Source: a bacterium (lineage in GTDB: Bacteria > Oederibacteriota > JAAXVQ01 > JAUVAV01). Taken from it: a DNA stretch of 64,000 nucleotides. Positions 44,156-53,327 of the stretch are shown piece after piece. The number at the start of each line of letters is the position of its first letter. Positions within the stretch are counted from its first letter, which is position 1. The stretch is from assembly GCA_021108215.1 (NCBI GenBank), contig JAIORK010000001.1, positions 62,001 to 126,000 of the forward strand. Direction: 5' to 3'. Below the pieces are notes generated by a model. It searched no databases. It was not told the DNA's origin and saw nothing but the letters and a program-made list of their open reading frames with translations. A program made the position numbers and the translations under genes.

Positions 44156-45202
44156 ATGTCCAAACAGACCCAGGGGCCCAAGAAAATTTTGCTGCGCAGT
44201 CCCAATTGGGTGGGGGACGCTGTCATGGGCACACCGGTGGTGGTTGCCTTGAAAAAAACATTTCCCCATGCAGCCATTCATGTGCTGGCCCGTTCGTGGG
44301 TGGCACCGCTTTGGGAAAATCATCCGGCCATTGACTGCGTGATCGGGTTGGACCGGAAATTGGGATGGGTCCGGTGGATCCAATTGATAATGCAATTGCG
44401 CAAGGAAAAGTATGATCTTACCATTTTGCTGACCAATGCGTTTTCAGCTGCCTGGCTTGCCTTTTGGAGCGGCATTCCCAAGCGTGTCGGCTATCGTACG
44501 GACAATCGTGGCTGGCTGCTCACTCAGGGCGCGGTCTGGAACAAGAGTCTGGAGCAGATTGCGCGGCCGAAAATTTATCTGACCCTCGCCCGGCTGGCCG
44601 GCGCAGACGTGGACCTGTGCGAACACTGGGATTTTGTGGTCAAACTTACTTCTGAAGAAATTGGCGCAGCACGCTCTTTGGTGGGTCCGCATGCCGGGCA
44701 GCGACTGGTGGGGATTGCCCCGGGATCAGTGGCAAAAAGCCGGCGGTGGCCGGTCAAACGCTACGCTCAAATTGTCGATCGTTTGACAGCATCGGGATTT
44801 AAAGTCGTGCTGGTGGGCAGTCCGGTGGATGCGGAGGCGGCCAGGCAGGTTGCGCGCCAGGCAAAAAACAAACCGTTGATTACTGCGGGTCAAACCGGAT
44901 TGCGTACCGGTTTGGCAGTCATAAAACAATTGGCACTGCTGATTAGCAATGATTCGGGGGCCATGCACATGGCCTATGCGCAAGATGTCCCTGTCCTGGT
45001 ATTGCAAGGCGCTGCTGATCCGGCAGTGACCGGTCCTTTTGGAAAACACAGTGCGTATCTACGTGATCATTCTCTGGCATGTGCACCCTGTGTGCGCAAT
45101 GAATGCAAATTCAGCGAGCTCAAGTGTATGCAGCATATTTCTGTGGAGCAAGTCTGGGAAAAAATCCGGGAAATGTTAAAAATCAAGAGTAGAAAGAAAT
45201 AA
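44156..45202 (+). CDS. waaF: Lipopolysaccharide heptosyltransferase II (WaaF-like, GT9)
   Basis: 348 residues. Best match to WaaF pattern: ILLRSPNWVGDAVMGTPVV, GYRTDNRGWLLT, GIAPGSVAKSRRWPVKRYA, LISNDSGAMHMAYAQDVPVL and the Cys cluster CAPCVRNECKFSELKCMQ. Transfers heptose to the inner core. The other GT9 modules in the window lack the NWVGDA motif. Confidence 0.9.
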   Translation: MSKQTQGPKKILLRSPNWVGDAVMGTPVVVALKKTFPHAAIHVLARSWVAPLWENHPAIDCVIGLDRKLGWVRWIQLIMQLRKEKYDLTILLTNAFSAAWLAFWSGIPKRVGYRTDNRGWLLTQGAVWNKSLEQIARPKIYLTLARLAGADVDLCEHWDFVVKLTSEEIGAARSLVGPHAGQRLVGIAPGSVAKSRRWPVKRYAQIVDRLTASGFKVVLVGSPVDAEAARQVARQAKNKPLITAGQTGLRTGLAVIKQLALLISNDSGAMHMAYAQDVPVLVLQGAADPAVTGPFGKHSAYLRDHSLACAPCVRNECKFSELKCMQHISVEQVWEKIREMLKIKSRKK

Positions 45203-45274
45203 TGAATGTGATTGTACGTGATCAAAGAAAAATACTAGTATTATATTAGTGAAAAAATCAAGTATGCGGTTTTT

Positions 45275-45372
45275 GACCATAGAACATATCATTTTTCTTG
45301 GATGCGGAACTCGCCCTCCTTCGGAGAAGCTTAAACAGTCCTATCCTTCGAAAAATGATATGTTTTATGGTC
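45275..45372 (+). repeat. Long fold-back element, group B copy 2
   Basis: Arms 45275-45297 and 45350-45372 (23 bp); one difference, G.U on the plus strand. The arm GACCATAGAACATATCA enters TTTTTC. The core carries GCGGAACTCGCCC, an inner CTCC-TTC-GGAG hairpin and AAGCTTAAACAGT, matching copy 1 at 17578 although the arms share nothing. It lies in the 265-nt gap after waaF. Confidence 0.9.
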
Positions 45373-45467
45373 TTGTCACAGTGTTTTCGAATTCATTGAT
45401 GTGATACAAAAAATAACTGCATTAGGATGATTTTGCAGCCGTGTAATTTTTTTGACAGGAGTGGCGT

Positions 45468-46430
45468 ATGATGAAAAGTAATCATATGGTGGTGATCAAA
45501 GTTCGCGCACTGGGAGATACGCTGCTGGCAACCCCGGCCTTGCGCGCGCTGCGCCATGCCAATCCGGAAGCCATGATAACCGTGGTTGTTTCATCCTCCG
45601 GCGCAGAGGTGTTGGCAGGTAATCCGCATGTAGACCGGGTATTGGTTTATGACAAAAAGGACCTGCTGACATCCCTGGGTTTTATGGCCCAACTGCGTCG
45701 TTCACGCTATGATCTGGCGATCACTTTGCACGCTTCTTTTAGGACCGCGCTCTTAGCCCGGGCTACAGGCGCAAAAAAACGGGTTGTCCACAATCACAGC
45801 GGTCCCGACCATTTTACTACCATTCCCATCACAGCAAAAAAAGAATCCAAGTCAGCCATTGAACGTGATCTTGATGTTGTCCGCGCAATGGGGATACCCG
45901 ATACTGGAAGCACACTGGAGTTTGTTCTGGAAAAAGCAGACCGGCTTTGCGTGGATGGTTTTTTTAGGCAGAATAATTTGGCAGCTGACAAGTCCTTTTG
46001 GGTGCTGGCACCAGGGGCGGGCAAGGCGCGCAAGCGCTGGACAGCGGGGCAAGCAGTTGCATTTTTGGATGGCATGGAAAAAAAACGGTACGGTCCCTGG
46101 ATTTTACTTTCAGGACCCCAGGAAGAAGCGCTTACCCGGGAAATCAGTCTGTACGCTAAATCCAGGCCGTTGGTTTTTCAGCAAGAATTAAAAGAAGCCG
46201 GTGTTTTAATGCAGATGAGCCGCGGGGTGGTTACCTGTGATTCCGGACCCAAACATATCGCCGTGGCAGTGGGTGCCAAAACAGTGACACTTTGGACGGA
46301 TGAACCTGAAGCGGAATGGCACCCCTATGATCTTGCCCGGCACACGCTGGTGCGGTCGGTTACCGGCCGGGTGGAGGATATCCCGGCGAAGCAGGTCATG
46401 CAGGCGTTTATGAACCATTTTGGGAAATGA
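45468..46430 (+). CDS. Glycosyltransferase family 9
   Basis: 320 residues. VVIKVRALGDTLLATPALRALRH at the N-terminus, WVLAPGAGKARKRWTAGQAVAFL in the middle and VTCDSGPKHIAVAVGAKTVTLWT near the C-terminus. It lacks the Cys-rich tail of the other GT9 proteins. AGGAG precedes the double ATG. Probable envelope sugar transfer; acceptor unknown. Confidence 0.88.
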   Translation: MMKSNHMVVIKVRALGDTLLATPALRALRHANPEAMITVVVSSSGAEVLAGNPHVDRVLVYDKKDLLTSLGFMAQLRRSRYDLAITLHASFRTALLARATGAKKRVVHNHSGPDHFTTIPITAKKESKSAIERDLDVVRAMGIPDTGSTLEFVLEKADRLCVDGFFRQNNLAADKSFWVLAPGAGKARKRWTAGQAVAFLDGMEKKRYGPWILLSGPQEEALTREISLYAKSRPLVFQQELKEAGVLMQMSRGVVTCDSGPKHIAVAVGAKTVTLWTDEPEAEWHPYDLARHTLVRSVTGRVEDIPAKQVMQAFMNHFGK

Positions 46431-46464
46431 GGGTGTGGAAGCCACAATCATCAGGAGGTCGTGA

Positions 46465-47370
46465 ATGTCTATGAAATGGACGGCAGTGCTGGTTGTTCTT
46501 ATAATAATGGTTATTACGGTAAAGGCAAAGGTTTCAGCCAGCACACATGGCGGGGTGGAATTTATCGGAAAGCATTGTGAGGTGCGCAAAGCCATTACCA
46601 TCGGCCATTCCAGGGACGGCGGGGATGAGTGGGAAAGTCTCAAACAACAGGAGGCGGAAGCCAAACCCGTGATTGAGGCATTGGGTAAATGGTTGGATGC
46701 GTATTTGGTTGAATTGAAATCAACTGGATCAACCCATCCTTGGGCACGGGGAATTTTGACAGCGTATAAGGGTCCCGATAAACCTACCGGAGAGGAATGT
46801 TTGCTTAATTTGAGTATCGTGGGCTATGACAGCACCTATGTAATATTTTATGTCCGGGAAGATGCCTGGTTACCCGTGGAGGAAATGTTTTTGTCCCTGT
46901 TCAAACAAAGGATTTGGAAGCAGACGCCGGAAGAAAAAGCCGGGCGTATAAAACAGGGTAAATTGCATTTGGGGGATTTTGAAAAAGGTACCAGTTTTCA
47001 AGCGGTCGATTATTTGAAGCCTGACGAAGAGCAGGACTTCGATGTTGTTTATTATGATTTTGACCGTTTGTCGGTCTGTCAATATGACAAAGCCGGTGTT
47101 GAAAAGCTTCGACGCACGACGCGGGATAAGGATGCAACCAAGCGCCGTGATGCCCTGGCGGTTTTGGGCTGCGGCGGCTATTGTGCTGATCCGGCGTTTT
47201 TCGAATCTTTTTTAACTGCCCGGGAACCGGCAATCCAACGCGAGGCTGTGCACGCACTTTTACTTCTTCCGGATAAAAAAGGCAATGCACTGTTGAAAAA
47301 ACATTTCGAATCCATTGCCGGAATTTTCGCTGAGGATCAGCGCAAGCTGGCGGAAAAATATTTAAAATAA
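46465..47370 (+). CDS. Exported protein of unknown function with HEAT-like C-terminus
   Basis: 301 residues, not recognised. AGGAGG ribosome site. A signal peptide or anchor (AVLVVLIIMVITV) is followed by a mixed domain with conserved-looking acidic and aromatic residues (WARGILTAYKGPD, EECLLNLSIVGYDS). The last ~90 residues are two helical pairs of HEAT type (KRRDALAVLGCGGYCADP, IQREAVHALLLLPDKKG). Same direction as the UbiA-type gene 32 nt downstream. Confidence 0.65.
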   Translation: MSMKWTAVLVVLIIMVITVKAKVSASTHGGVEFIGKHCEVRKAITIGHSRDGGDEWESLKQQEAEAKPVIEALGKWLDAYLVELKSTGSTHPWARGILTAYKGPDKPTGEECLLNLSIVGYDSTYVIFYVREDAWLPVEEMFLSLFKQRIWKQTPEEKAGRIKQGKLHLGDFEKGTSFQAVDYLKPDEEQDFDVVYYDFDRLSVCQYDKAGVEKLRRTTRDKDATKRRDALAVLGCGGYCADPAFFESFLTAREPAIQREAVHALLLLPDKKGNALLKKHFESIAGIFAEDQRKLAEKYLK

Positions 47371-47402
47371 AGTAATTCGAAATTATTATCAGGAGGACTG
47401 TT

Positions 47403-48398
47403 GTGGCAAATACGATTAAAACCATTCTCGATACCTGTAATCCGCCTGCGGGAGCTCACTTAAATTGGTTTGCCAAGTGGCTGGTCATTATTCGCGCTTG
47501 TGTCTTTTCCATGACAGTATTTTCTCCATTAATCGCCATTTTACTGGCTTGGCGCACAGGCCAGACCGATTGGATTAGAGCACTTTTGGTTATACTCGGA
47601 TTGTTGCTCGCGCATGCGGCCAACAATGTGCTTAATGATCTTATGGATTACCGCAGCGGGGTGGATACACCTGATTATTATCGAGTGAAATATTCTTTTC
47701 ATCCTTTGACCTCGGGGTGGGTGACCCAGCGCCAATTGTTTGGTGCTTTTCTGCTTTTTTCTTTGCTGGATCTGGGATTGTTGCTGTATTTCATCAGTCT
47801 GCGCGGCTGGGGTGTGGCGGTTTATGCTTTGGCCGGTTTTTTCATCAGCGCGGTGTATGTGGGCGGCCGCTATTCCCTGAAGCATCTTGGTTTAGGAGAG
47901 ATCGCGGTCTTTTTTGTCTGGGGGCCTTTGATGGTGGGCGGGACCTATTTTGTGATTGCAGGATCGGTGCCCTGGAAAGTGTACCTGGCCTCGATTCCTT
48001 ACGCATTGATGGTGACCACTATTTTAATGGCCAAGCATATTGACAAGCTGGAAAAAGACCGGGAGAAGAAAATTCACACCCTGCCGGTTATTTTGGGGCA
48101 TAGCCGTGCCATGGCGGTTGTCAAAGGATTGATTGTTTTATTTTATGTGGCTGTGGTTGCCGGTGCCATTACCAACATGTTACCTTTGGCAGCCTTGCTG
48201 GTATTTTTTTCCATTCCGCGTGCCCGCTCGGTATGGCGCTTGCTCTCCCAGCCGCGGCCGACATCACCGCCGGCGAATTGGCCGATTTGGCCATTGTGGT
48301 ACGTGGGCTACTGCTTTCACCTTATACGGCTGGCCGGGGCACTTCTGTTGGGTGGTATGTTTGGACAGATACTGATAGAACGCCTATGGTTGGGATGA
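47403..48398 (+). CDS. UbiA-family membrane prenyltransferase
   Basis: 331 residues, about eight or nine transmembrane helices. The two aspartate-rich motifs are present: NVLNDLMDYRSGVDT (NDxxDxxxD, ~residue 78) and DKLEKDREKKIHT (~residue 219), which bind the Mg-diphosphate of the prenyl donor. MenA-like, UbiA-like or other lipid synthesis (for example of an undecaprenyl-linked sugar) cannot be separated by eye. Start is GTG with AGGAGG upstream. Confidence 0.88.
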   Translation: MANTIKTILDTCNPPAGAHLNWFAKWLVIIRACVFSMTVFSPLIAILLAWRTGQTDWIRALLVILGLLLAHAANNVLNDLMDYRSGVDTPDYYRVKYSFHPLTSGWVTQRQLFGAFLLFSLLDLGLLLYFISLRGWGVAVYALAGFFISAVYVGGRYSLKHLGLGEIAVFFVWGPLMVGGTYFVIAGSVPWKVYLASIPYALMVTTILMAKHIDKLEKDREKKIHTLPVILGHSRAMAVVKGLIVLFYVAVVAGAITNMLPLAALLVFFSIPRARSVWRLLSQPRPTSPPANWPIWPLWYVGYCFHLIRLAGALLLGGMFGQILIERLWLG

Positions 48399-48410
48399 GG
48401 CATCGGAAAA

Positions 48411-49886
48411 ATGAATGTAAACGCAGGGAATTTATGGAATAAAAAAATGTGGTTAGGGCTAATTTTGATTAGCGCATTTTTTGTTCGGTTTACCCATTTT
48501 GGAATTCACCGTTTTCACGAGGATGAGGCGCTTTACGCTTCCTGGGGAATACGGATATTTGAACATTATGATCTTTTGCTCAACGGAGCATCCGGTGTTG
48601 ATAAACCCCCACTGCTTTTTTATCTTCAAGCCATAGCCTATTTGTTTTTTGGCATCACAGAGAATGCCGCCCGGATACCCAACCTCATTGCCGGAGTGGT
48701 ATCTGTCAGTCTGATTTATAAAATCGGGAAGTATTATTTTAACGAAAAGACCGGATTGGTGAGTGCGTGGCTCATGGCAATTTCACCTTTGCATATTGCC
48801 TATAGCAATACTGCATTTACCGATATGACAATGGTGATGTTAGGATTGGCCGGCATTGCGGCCATGACGAGTAAACGTTTTGCCTTGGCAGGTGTGCTGG
48901 TGGGGCTTTCTCTGGCAACTAAACAATTTGGTGTTTTTTGGGTACCGTTGATTATTGTCCTGTTGATGTTGGAGATTATGCAAGACACCGCTTTGCGGGA
49001 ATGCTTCCGTGATGTGCGTTTGAAATCATTTTTAAAAGGTTTTTTTATTACGATTGGAAGCTTGTTGTTGATTACTGCGTTTTCCAATCCTTTTTGGGGA
49101 TTTATGCTGTATTTACATAAAAGCTCTTCAACCATAGAAAGTACAGTCCGGGGATTGACATTTTGGATGAGCCACTATGAAAAAATATTTGAACTGCCGC
49201 TCCTGAACATCATTGGATATGTTTCCATAGTCTGGCTTGTACTGATAAACAGTCATGCATTGTTGTTTTCTAAAAATGTGACAAAGCGACAAAAGATTAA
49301 TAGAATTGCTCAATTGATGTTTGTTGTGTTTATCGCAGGCTATCTCGTGAGTTTGTTGTTGCTTAAACCCTTCCAATATGTCCGCTATGCTGTTCTGTGG
49401 GTTCCTTTTGTTGTGTTGATTTCAGGTGCGTTTTTAGTTTATATTGAAAATTTATTGAAAAAAATAATCCATGAGAAGGGCACTGTTGTCATGGCAATCA
49501 TTTTTCTGATTGGATGTGGAATGTTAACGTTTCAATTCATTAAGAAAGACACATTGCAATACGGTGCTTTTTATAGGAGCAATGATGGCATAGAGCAAGT
49601 GGCGGCATATTTAAGGGAGATAGATACTGATGACAAGATCTTGCTTATGCGTGATTCGGGATGGTGTTATAAGTTTTATGCAAATGGAATTAGTTTTTTT
49701 CAAAAACAGGATGTCGAAAAATTGACGGACATTATTGATATTGTAGAAAAAAATTCCGGGAAGAAGATATTTATCACAAGTCATTTGGGGAACGAGCATT
49801 TCAATAATATTTTGAAAAGCAGCGGGAGATTGGAAGTGGAAGTTGTGCTGAAAAGCGAGCGCTATGAATTGTTTCTTTTACGATAA
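48411..49886 (+). CDS. GT39/ArnT-type polytopic glycosyltransferase
   Basis: 491 residues, about ten transmembrane helices. HEDEALYASWG at ~residue 35 and GASGVDKPPLLFYLQAI at ~60 are the periplasmic catalytic loop signature of the dolichyl-phosphate-mannose/ArnT-like (PMT_2) family, which takes sugars from a polyprenyl phosphate donor. The C-terminal ~120 residues form a soluble domain. Follows the UbiA-type gene by 12 nt. AT-richer than neighbouring LPS genes. Confidence 0.88.
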   Translation: MNVNAGNLWNKKMWLGLILISAFFVRFTHFGIHRFHEDEALYASWGIRIFEHYDLLLNGASGVDKPPLLFYLQAIAYLFFGITENAARIPNLIAGVVSVSLIYKIGKYYFNEKTGLVSAWLMAISPLHIAYSNTAFTDMTMVMLGLAGIAAMTSKRFALAGVLVGLSLATKQFGVFWVPLIIVLLMLEIMQDTALRECFRDVRLKSFLKGFFITIGSLLLITAFSNPFWGFMLYLHKSSSTIESTVRGLTFWMSHYEKIFELPLLNIIGYVSIVWLVLINSHALLFSKNVTKRQKINRIAQLMFVVFIAGYLVSLLLLKPFQYVRYAVLWVPFVVLISGAFLVYIENLLKKIIHEKGTVVMAIIFLIGCGMLTFQFIKKDTLQYGAFYRSNDGIEQVAAYLREIDTDDKILLMRDSGWCYKFYANGISFFQKQDVEKLTDIIDIVEKNSGKKIFITSHLGNEHFNNILKSSGRLEVEVVLKSERYELFLLR

Positions 49887-49889
49887 TTT

Positions 49890-50098
49890 GGTGTTTTTTT
49901 CAACAATGCCTTTCTTTGCACAGTTCTTTCGAGCTGATTTTTGGAAATTGCCGGGGGTTGGCGTGTCCAGGGGTCCAATCCGGTCGCGTACATGATACCT
50001 GCCAGGGTCATGGGCAGGGGAATGAAATTCTGCATTTGTTCCACGCGTAAATTGTGTTTTTGGGCAAAACGGTTGACGGCTTGCATGTCCGCGCGCGT
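49890..50098 (-). pseudogene. Displaced 3' end of the YgiQ-type radical SAM gene
   Basis: Minus-strand reading gives DMQAVNRFAQKHNLRVEQ, IPLPMTLAGIMYATGLDPWT and KNQLERTVQRKALLKK, matching the C-terminus of the gene at 51332-53095. The two DNA copies lie 1,485 nt apart in direct orientation, almost identical over the central ~120 nt and looser at the ends. No radical SAM core or start belongs to it. Confidence 0.88.
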
Positions 50099-50189
50099 AC
50101 CGCCAATTGAAAAATAAGATTGATGCATAAACAGGATGTGTGCAATAATACTATTGGATGGCAAAAATACACGAACCGAGGAACGCGGC

Positions 50190-51335
50190 ATGAGATATAT
50201 TTCCCGGATTATGGAAAAAAAAGTTAAAGCATATTGTACGCAGTTTCCGGTTGTGGCGGTCACCGGCCCGCGACAATCCGGGAAATCAACCATGCTTTTA
50301 CAGATGCTGAAAAATAAATATCAATACGTTACGTTTGATGATTATCGCATGGTGCGTTTTTTGCAGGATGATCCTGAGAAATTCATGCAACTCTATTCTA
50401 AGAAGATTATTTTTGATGAAGTACAAAAAGTTCCATTGTTGTTTAATCTTATAAAACTTGCTGTGGATAAAAACAGGACATCCTATGGAAATTTTGTTCT
50501 TACAGGATCAAGTCAGTTTGTGATGCTGAAAAAAATATCAGAAAGTCTGGCGGGAAGATTGGGATTGTTGACCTTGCTGCCGTTTCAGTATCGGGAAATA
50601 CCGGACACCATGAAAGCGAAATCCATTTATAGCGGATCTTATCCTGAATTGATTCAACAAAAATATCGTAATAAAGAAAATTGGTATGCCGGCTATTTGG
50701 AAACTTACTTAAATAAAGATGTAAGGGACATGGCGGGAATAGGTGAGCTGAGGGATTTCAGGAGATTTATTGAATTGCTGGCAGCCAATGTTTCACATGT
50801 GTTGGATTTGACACATTATGCAAATGATATTGGTGTTGCTGTTTCCACCATTAAACGTTGGGTGTTATTGCTGGAAGCGTCTTATGTGTTGTTTTTACTT
50901 CCGCCTTATTATAAAAATTACAATAAGCGAATTATTAAACGGCCCAAATTGTATTTTTATGATACAGGCTTGGCCGCGTTTCTTACGGGTATTAGTAATA
51001 AAGTATTATATGAAAAAGGACCTATGAGTGGGGCGTTATTTGAAAATTATATTGTATCTGAAGTGGCGAAAAAACAGTATCATGCGGACACAAAATATAA
51101 TTTATATTATTTGAGGACAAGCCATGGGAAAGAAATAGATTTGATTGTGGATAAAAAAAATAAAAAAGATTTGATAGAAATTAAATTTTCGTCTTCGTTT
51201 AAACCAAAGATGATTCATGTTGTTGAGGAGTTTAGGCAAGCTGAAGATAAAGGAATTCTGCTGTATAACGGCACGAATTTTCCTTATGGGGAAGAAATAA
51301 AAATTTGGAATTATCAGGAGTATTTGTCTGCTTAA
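50190..51335 (+). CDS. AAA-family ATPase with DUF4143 domain
   Basis: 381 residues from ATG 50190 with GAGG upstream. Walker A TGPRQSGKSTML near residue 26, Walker B KIIFDEVQKVP near residue 75, sensor-like FVLTGSSQF, then the C-terminal DUF4143 (nuclease-like) part: GALFENYIVSEVAKK, LYYLRTSHGKEIDLIV and DLIEIKFSS (D...ExK). These ATPases are widespread, mobile and functionally obscure. It sits between two copies of the ygiQ 3' end and is AT-rich, both signs of recent arrival. Its stop overlaps the convergent ygiQ stop. Confidence 0.92.
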   Translation: MRYISRIMEKKVKAYCTQFPVVAVTGPRQSGKSTMLLQMLKNKYQYVTFDDYRMVRFLQDDPEKFMQLYSKKIIFDEVQKVPLLFNLIKLAVDKNRTSYGNFVLTGSSQFVMLKKISESLAGRLGLLTLLPFQYREIPDTMKAKSIYSGSYPELIQQKYRNKENWYAGYLETYLNKDVRDMAGIGELRDFRRFIELLAANVSHVLDLTHYANDIGVAVSTIKRWVLLLEASYVLFLLPPYYKNYNKRIIKRPKLYFYDTGLAAFLTGISNKVLYEKGPMSGALFENYIVSEVAKKQYHADTKYNLYYLRTSHGKEIDLIVDKKNKKDLIEIKFSSSFKPKMIHVVEEFRQAEDKGILLYNGTNFPYGEEIKIWNYQEYLSA

Positions 51336-53095
51336 GATTTCTTTTTGTTGGGGCGGTTAATCGCCTGGGAAAACCTGTTTTTTTTCAATAAAACCTTTCT
51401 TTGTACATTTCTTTCGCGCTGATTTTTGGCAACCATCAGGGGTTGGCGTGTCCAGGGGTCCAATCCGGTCGCGTACATGATACCTGCCAGGGTCATGGGC
51501 AGGGGAATGAAATCCTGCATTTGTTCCACGCGTAAATTGTGTTTTTGGGCAAAACGGTTGACAGTTTGCATATCTTCGCGTGTACTGCCCGGAAAACTGG
51601 CAATGAAGTAGGCTGTGATGTATCCCGGCTGGGCATTTTTTTTGGCTGCCTGCCGGTAGTGCCGGATGAATTTTTCGCAGACCGGTGCCGGGGGTTTTCG
51701 CATCCGTTTTAACACACTTGGACTGGTATGCTCCGGCGCGATTTTCAAAGTGCCGCTGATGTGTTTGTTTTTTAGCAGATAGGCGATATACGCCGGGTCT
51801 TCATTGGCCAGGTCATAGCGGATGCCTGATGCCACAAAAGCATGTTTTACGTTGGGGATGTTTTTCACGGCTTTTAACAGTGCGGTTTGTTTTTTATGGT
51901 CAGTGGAAAGATGTTTGCAGATTTCCGGAATGAGGCAGGAAGGCCGGTTGCACGGTCCGCCGGGTCGTGTACAGATTATGCCATACATATTGGCACTCGG
52001 GCCGCCCAAGTCCGTAAAGGTGCCATGGAAACTTTTCATGGTGGTTATTTTTTTTGCTTCTGCAATAATCGCATTTTGGCTGCGTGATTGGATGAGTTTA
52101 CCCTGATGGGCGCCGAGCGCACAGAAGGTGCAACCGCCGAAACAACCGCGATGGGTGACAATGGAATTCACCACCGGTTCCAGCGCGGGGACGGGTTGTG
52201 CATAAGACGGATGGGTCTGCCGGGAAAAAGGCAGCGCATAGAGGGCATCCATTTTTTTTGTGGAAAGCAGGGCTGACGGGGGTTGGAGAATGACAAAGCG
52301 GTTGGCATGGGCCTGCACCAGACAGGGGCCGCCGGGAATAGCGTGCTCTTTTTCCAAAAGATGCATCGCATCAATCAGCTTTGATTTGTCTTTGAGAATA
52401 GCCTCATAAGCCGGCAGCTGGAGAAAACTGTTTTTCTCAGGTAATTGGGAACTCACCACAGCGGTGCCGGGAATGTTGGCGAATAATTGTGGTAGGGGCG
52501 ACCGGCCGGTCGCCCCTACGGAACCTGTTGTCCCGTCAGACAAACGTTGGGCGATCGTGATCACCTGTTGTTCGGCCATCCCGTAAACCAAGATGTCTGC
52601 TTTGGCATCGAGTAATAAAGAACGCCGAATTTTATCCTCCCAATAATCATAGTGTGCCAGGCGCCGCATACTCGCCTCAATCCCGCCCAAGACAATCGGG
52701 AGTTTGGGGAAAGCGGCTTTGAGGAGGTTGGTATAAATGAGTGATGCGCGATTCGGCCTGTATCCGTAGTCATTGCCGGGTGTATACGAATCATTGCGGC
52801 GTAATTTTTTGTTCGCAGTGTAATTGGCAACCATGGAATCCATGGCACCGGCGGTGACCCCGGCATAGAGACGCGGCCGCCCCATGGTGAGCACACTTTC
52901 CGGCTGCTTCCAGTTTGGCTGGGCAATGATGCCGGTGCGGAATCCCTGGTTGACCAGATGACGACCCAGCAAGGCCGCGCCAAAGGAGGGATGGTCCACA
53001 TAGGCATCACCGGTGACCAACAGGATATCCAGTTCCTGCCAGCCCAGGGCCTGCATCTCTTTTTTTGTCATGGGTAAAAAACAGGGCTGTTGCAT
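51332..53095 (-). CDS. YgiQ/UPF0313-type radical SAM protein
   Basis: 587 residues. Conserved N-terminal ILLVTGDAYVDHPSFG and GGIEASMRRLAHYDYW, radical SAM cluster RGCFGGCTFCALGAHQG (CxxxCxxC), FTDLGGPSANMYG, KIAPEHTSPSVLKRM and the C-terminal DFIPLPMTLAGIMYATG. Function of the family is unknown. At residues ~192-203 a GTAGGGGC palindrome is inserted in frame (TGSVGATGRSPLPQ). The promoter lies 6 nt before ATG 53095 with no ribosome site, so translation may be leaderless; Met at 53071 is an alternative. Confidence 0.93.
   Translation of the reverse strand: MQQPCFLPMTKKEMQALGWQELDILLVTGDAYVDHPSFGAALLGRHLVNQGFRTGIIAQPNWKQPESVLTMGRPRLYAGVTAGAMDSMVANYTANKKLRRNDSYTPGNDYGYRPNRASLIYTNLLKAAFPKLPIVLGGIEASMRRLAHYDYWEDKIRRSLLLDAKADILVYGMAEQQVITIAQRLSDGTTGSVGATGRSPLPQLFANIPGTAVVSSQLPEKNSFLQLPAYEAILKDKSKLIDAMHLLEKEHAIPGGPCLVQAHANRFVILQPPSALLSTKKMDALYALPFSRQTHPSYAQPVPALEPVVNSIVTHRGCFGGCTFCALGAHQGKLIQSRSQNAIIAEAKKITTMKSFHGTFTDLGGPSANMYGIICTRPGGPCNRPSCLIPEICKHLSTDHKKQTALLKAVKNIPNVKHAFVASGIRYDLANEDPAYIAYLLKNKHISGTLKIAPEHTSPSVLKRMRKPPAPVCEKFIRHYRQAAKKNAQPGYITAYFIASFPGSTREDMQTVNRFAQKHNLRVEQMQDFIPLPMTLAGIMYATGLDPWTRQPLMVAKNQRERNVQRKVLLKKNRFSQAINRPNKKKS
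52492..52519. repeat. Perfect 28-nt palindrome inside the ygiQ-type gene
   Basis: GTAGGGGCGACCGG/CCGGTCGCCCCTAC, the same unit as at 40081. It is read in frame as part of a 12-14 residue insertion in an otherwise conserved region of the protein. Confidence 0.92.
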
Positions 53096-53101
53096 GGGAG
53101 G

Positions 53102-53130
53102 ATTGTAGCACCCGGATTATAAACAGGCAA
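53102..53130 (-). promoter_or_regulatory. Putative promoter of the ygiQ-type gene
   Basis: Minus strand: TTGCCT (53130-53125), 17-nt spacer, TGC-extended TACAAT (53107-53102). Only 6 nt separate the -10 box from the ATG. Confidence 0.6.
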
Positions 53131-53157
53131 CTGTTGTGCATTAATGTTACAGGGTGT

Positions 53158-53290
53158 ATCACGAGGAATGCCTTTTTCCAGCATTGGAATAAGAAAAGGC
53201 CCGGATGATAATAGCAATGCTGCTGGGCGGACAGGGCGGGAGGCAATCAAGGCTTTTTTTCCAATGCTGGAAAAAGGCATTCCTCGTGAT
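53158..53290. repeat. Long fold-back element, group D/E copy 1
   Basis: Perfect 31-bp arms 53158-53188 and 53260-53290. The arm ATCACGAGGAATGCC enters TTTTTCCAGCATTGGA. The core has GGCGGG...GCTTTTTTT before CCAATGCTGG, partly shared with the element at 61199. It lies between divergent genes (ygiQ-type and LmeA-like). Confidence 0.9.
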
Positions 53291-53327
53291 TTTTTCAGAA
53301 CAAAAGGAAGACCCCTGTCACATCTTT

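Noticed and set aside
49862-50293. 143-codon minus-strand frame as an independent gene
   Set aside because: Its C-terminal half is the duplicated ygiQ 3' end and the N-terminal half overlaps the ATPase gene start; treated as a remnant.
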